From NCBI GenBank assembly GCA_963704075.1, contig CAVPGV010000017.1, positions 1-64,000 on the forward strand: a stretch of DNA of 64,000 bases, read 5' to 3'. The notes under the pieces were generated by a model. It was given only the letters and a program-made list of their open reading frames with translations. It had not been told where the DNA came from and did not search any database. Origin of the DNA: JADKAV01 sp963704075 (GTDB taxonomy: Bacteria; Actinomycetota; Actinomycetes; S36-B12; UBA10799). Shown here piece by piece: positions 62,393 to 64,000 of the stretch (within the stretch, counting starts at the first letter, position 1; each line of letters begins with the position of its first letter). Both the position numbers and the translations under genes were made by a program.

Positions 62393-64000
62393 ATGAGGGA
62401 AGCACGACACTCGACCACCGGCAGGTGGTTGGCGGCAGTGGCCACGTCGCTGGCACTGACCGGGGCTGCCCTGCTCGCCGCTCCGAGCGCTGGCGCTGCG
62501 CCACTGGCGCAGGACGACAAGAACGGGCCCCTCACGCCCAGGCTGCAGGAGTTGCAGGCGAATCGCAGTGCGACCCCCTCGCCAGGTCCGGGACTGACCA
62601 CGGAGATCCCCGAAGCCGGGCCCGGCTCGATCCTGACCCGCCCGTCCGGCCGGATCCTCGTCGACGTCCGCATGACGAATACGAACCCCAAGTCGCTGGA
62701 TCAGCTGCGTGAAACGGGGGCCAGGATCGTGTTCGTCGCAGACGACATCAGTACGGTGACCGTTGCGATCTTCCCGTCCGACCTCGCCGCGCTCGCCGCG
62801 TTGTCTCCGCTCGTCGAGTCGGCTCAGGAAGTCCTGGAACCCGCGACCAACGCCGCCTGCCCGACCGGTCCTTTCGTGTCCGAGGGTCTGTCCCAGTTGC
62901 GCGCAGACATCGCCCGCACGCAGTTCGCGGTGGAGGGCAGGGACATCACGGTGGGCGTGCTATCGGACTCCTACGACAGGCTCAACGGTGCGACGACCGA
63001 CGTGACCAACGGTGAACTTCCGGGAACCTCCAACCCGTGCGGGAACCTGTCTCCGGTCGGTGTCCAGGTCGAAGGGCCGTCTGGTGCTGATGAAGGCCGT
63101 GCGATGGCCCAGATCATCCACGACATCGCGCCCGACGCGAAGATCATTTTTGCCAGCGCCTTCCTGGGGGAGGCCGCGTTCGCGCAGTCGATCAGGGACC
63201 TCGCCGCTGACGGCGCCGACATCATCGTCGACGACATCACCTACTTCGCCGAGCCCATGTACCAGGACGGAGTGATCGCCAAGGCGGTGGCCGACGTGAC
63301 AGACCAGGGAGTGGTGTACTTCAGCTCGGCGGGCAACAGCAACAAGATCATCGGTGGCAAGAACGTCGCCTCCTACGAAGCTCAGGACTTTCGCCCGACG
63401 GCGTGCCCCACGCCTGTCGCGACCGCTTACCCCCCTGGCACCTCCTGCCACGACTTCGACCCCAGCGGAACTGACGATCCGACCTACGGTCTGAGCATCA
63501 ATGGCAACGCGCTCTACCTGCTCGGGTGGAGTGAACCCCAGTTCGGCATCACGACGGACGTGGATCTCTGTGTTGTCAGTGGCGGGTCACTGGTGACCTG
63601 TGACACTACGGACAACTTGACGACCCAGGACGCCTTCGCGGGTGTCCAATTCGGCGGAACCGGCTCCGGAGACTTGGTCGTGGTTCGTGCCCAAGGCAGC
63701 GGAACTCCCCGGCTCAAGTTGATCTCCTGGCGCTCGGCACTGACTGCGATTGAGTACGACACGGGCAATGCTGGAGACGTCGTCGGACCGACCATCTTCG
63801 GTCACAACGCCTCGCGTCCCGGAGCCACGGTGGCTGCGGTGCCGTACGACAATGCGAGCATCCTCGAGCCCTTCTCGTCATTTGGTCCCGCCACATATTG
63901 CTGGGGTCCGGTCGTCGGTACGTCCCCGGCATCGGCGATCCCGTGTGAAACGGCCACGGTGGACATGTCTGCCACGGATGGAACCCAGAACTCGTTCTTC
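62393..64000 (+). CDS. Secreted subtilase-fold (S8/S53-like) protein, 3' end outside window
   Basis: The frame is open from ATG 62393 to the last base (536 codons). Signal peptide: RWLAAVATSLALTGAALLAAPSAGA (cleavage near residue 35). The protease fold follows: DITVGVLSDSYDRL (catalytic Asp near 191), GADEGRAMAQIIHDIAPDAKI (near 231), DGADIIVDDITYF, VYFSSAGNSN and a domain near the Ser, PFSSFGP...DMSATDGTQNSFF, which leads up to the expected GTS just past the window. The usual HGTHVAG histidine is replaced by EGRAM. In sedolisins Glu takes that role, so a Glu-containing triad is possible. The substrate is unknown. Confidence 0.8.
   Translation, partial: MREARHSTTGRWLAAVATSLALTGAALLAAPSAGAAPLAQDDKNGPLTPRLQELQANRSATPSPGPGLTTEIPEAGPGSILTRPSGRILVDVRMTNTNPKSLDQLRETGARIVFVADDISTVTVAIFPSDLAALAALSPLVESAQEVLEPATNAACPTGPFVSEGLSQLRADIARTQFAVEGRDITVGVLSDSYDRLNGATTDVTNGELPGTSNPCGNLSPVGVQVEGPSGADEGRAMAQIIHDIAPDAKIIFASAFLGEAAFAQSIRDLAADGADIIVDDITYFAEPMYQDGVIAKAVADVTDQGVVYFSSAGNSNKIIGGKNVASYEAQDFRPTACPTPVATAYPPGTSCHDFDPSGTDDPTYGLSINGNALYLLGWSEPQFGITTDVDLCVVSGGSLVTCDTTDNLTTQDAFAGVQFGGTGSGDLVVVRAQGSGTPRLKLISWRSALTAIEYDTGNAGDVVGPTIFGHNASRPGATVAAVPYDNASILEPFSSFGPATYCWGPVVGTSPASAIPCETATVDMSATDGTQNSFF

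Overview
The window is the chromosomal replication-origin region of a high-GC actinobacterium (Actinomycetota). Gene content and order match the origin neighbourhood known from Mycobacterium and Streptomyces: fhaA-fhaB-pstP-rodA-pbpA-pknB, a pabA/trpG-type amidotransferase, DUF881, crgA, rhomboid, ppiA, tRNA-Ala, DLW-39, tRNA-Ile, DUF3566, gyrA, gyrB, DUF721, recF, dnaN, oriC, dnaA, rpmH, rnpA, yidD, yidC, jag, rsmG, parA, parB, cwlM, trxA, trxB, sigM, murJ, DUF6049, NUDIX, pcnA/cca. After these come ino1-padR, DUF5318, ponA, GT87, a racemase-like gene, femX, and rpsF-ssb-rpsR-rplI-dnaB. An SsgA-family gene, crgA, femX and ino1 point to the class Actinomycetes. I cannot name a genus.

Layout. 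(1) 1-7.5 kb: a cell-wall and growth-control operon that couples Ser/Thr phosphorylation (PknB with 3 PASTA repeats, PP2C phosphatase, two FHA readers) to septal or lateral wall synthesis (RodA, PBPA). (2) 7.6-9.3 kb: an accessory insert, a DUF222/HNH (13E12-type) gene with a truncated tandem copy, each copy preceded by a LexA-type SOS box. (3) 9.4-16.3 kb: small conserved genes and two tRNAs, with a thiolase interrupted by an in-frame TAG. (4) 16.3-30.9 kb: replication and segregation core, with oriC at about 23.85-24.65 kb and two parS sites just upstream of parAB. (5) 31-44.4 kb: D-Ala-D-Ala ligase-like gene, aminotransferase, CwlM-type amidase, thioredoxin pair, SigM with a membrane partner, a pseudokinase with a C-terminal lectin-like domain, MurJ flippase, DUF6049, NUDIX, CCA/poly(A) polymerase. 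(6) 44.4-55.3 kb: MFS transporter, broken DUF559 gene, inositol-phosphate synthase with PadR regulator, PBP1, and a femX/racemase-like/GT87 operon. (7) 56-64 kb: rpsF-ssb-rpsR-rplI, a LMW phosphatase, dnaB, SsgA-like, a GGDEF cyclase, a decayed secreted-protein fragment and the start of a secreted subtilase-fold protein.

A striking property of the window is that nine otherwise full-length, mostly essential genes (pstP, pbpA, HNH, alkD-like, gyrA, recF, rsmG, murJ, pcnA) each carry exactly one apparent frame change, and in all nine it is equivalent to one extra base. Because gyrA and pcnA can hardly be inactive, the simplest reading is an insertion-biased sequence or assembly error, but the uniform sign deserves a check. 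These genes are annotated as one span each, with the break located.

No CRISPR array, complete insertion sequence, prophage or rRNA operon was seen. I found no convincing entirely new multi-gene system. The most unusual items are the duplicated SOS-box/HNH cassette, a 34-codon ORF with two GLGWP motifs coupled to parA, a subtilase-fold protein with Glu at the usual His position, and unexplained repeat clusters at 13.1 kb and 55.6 kb.
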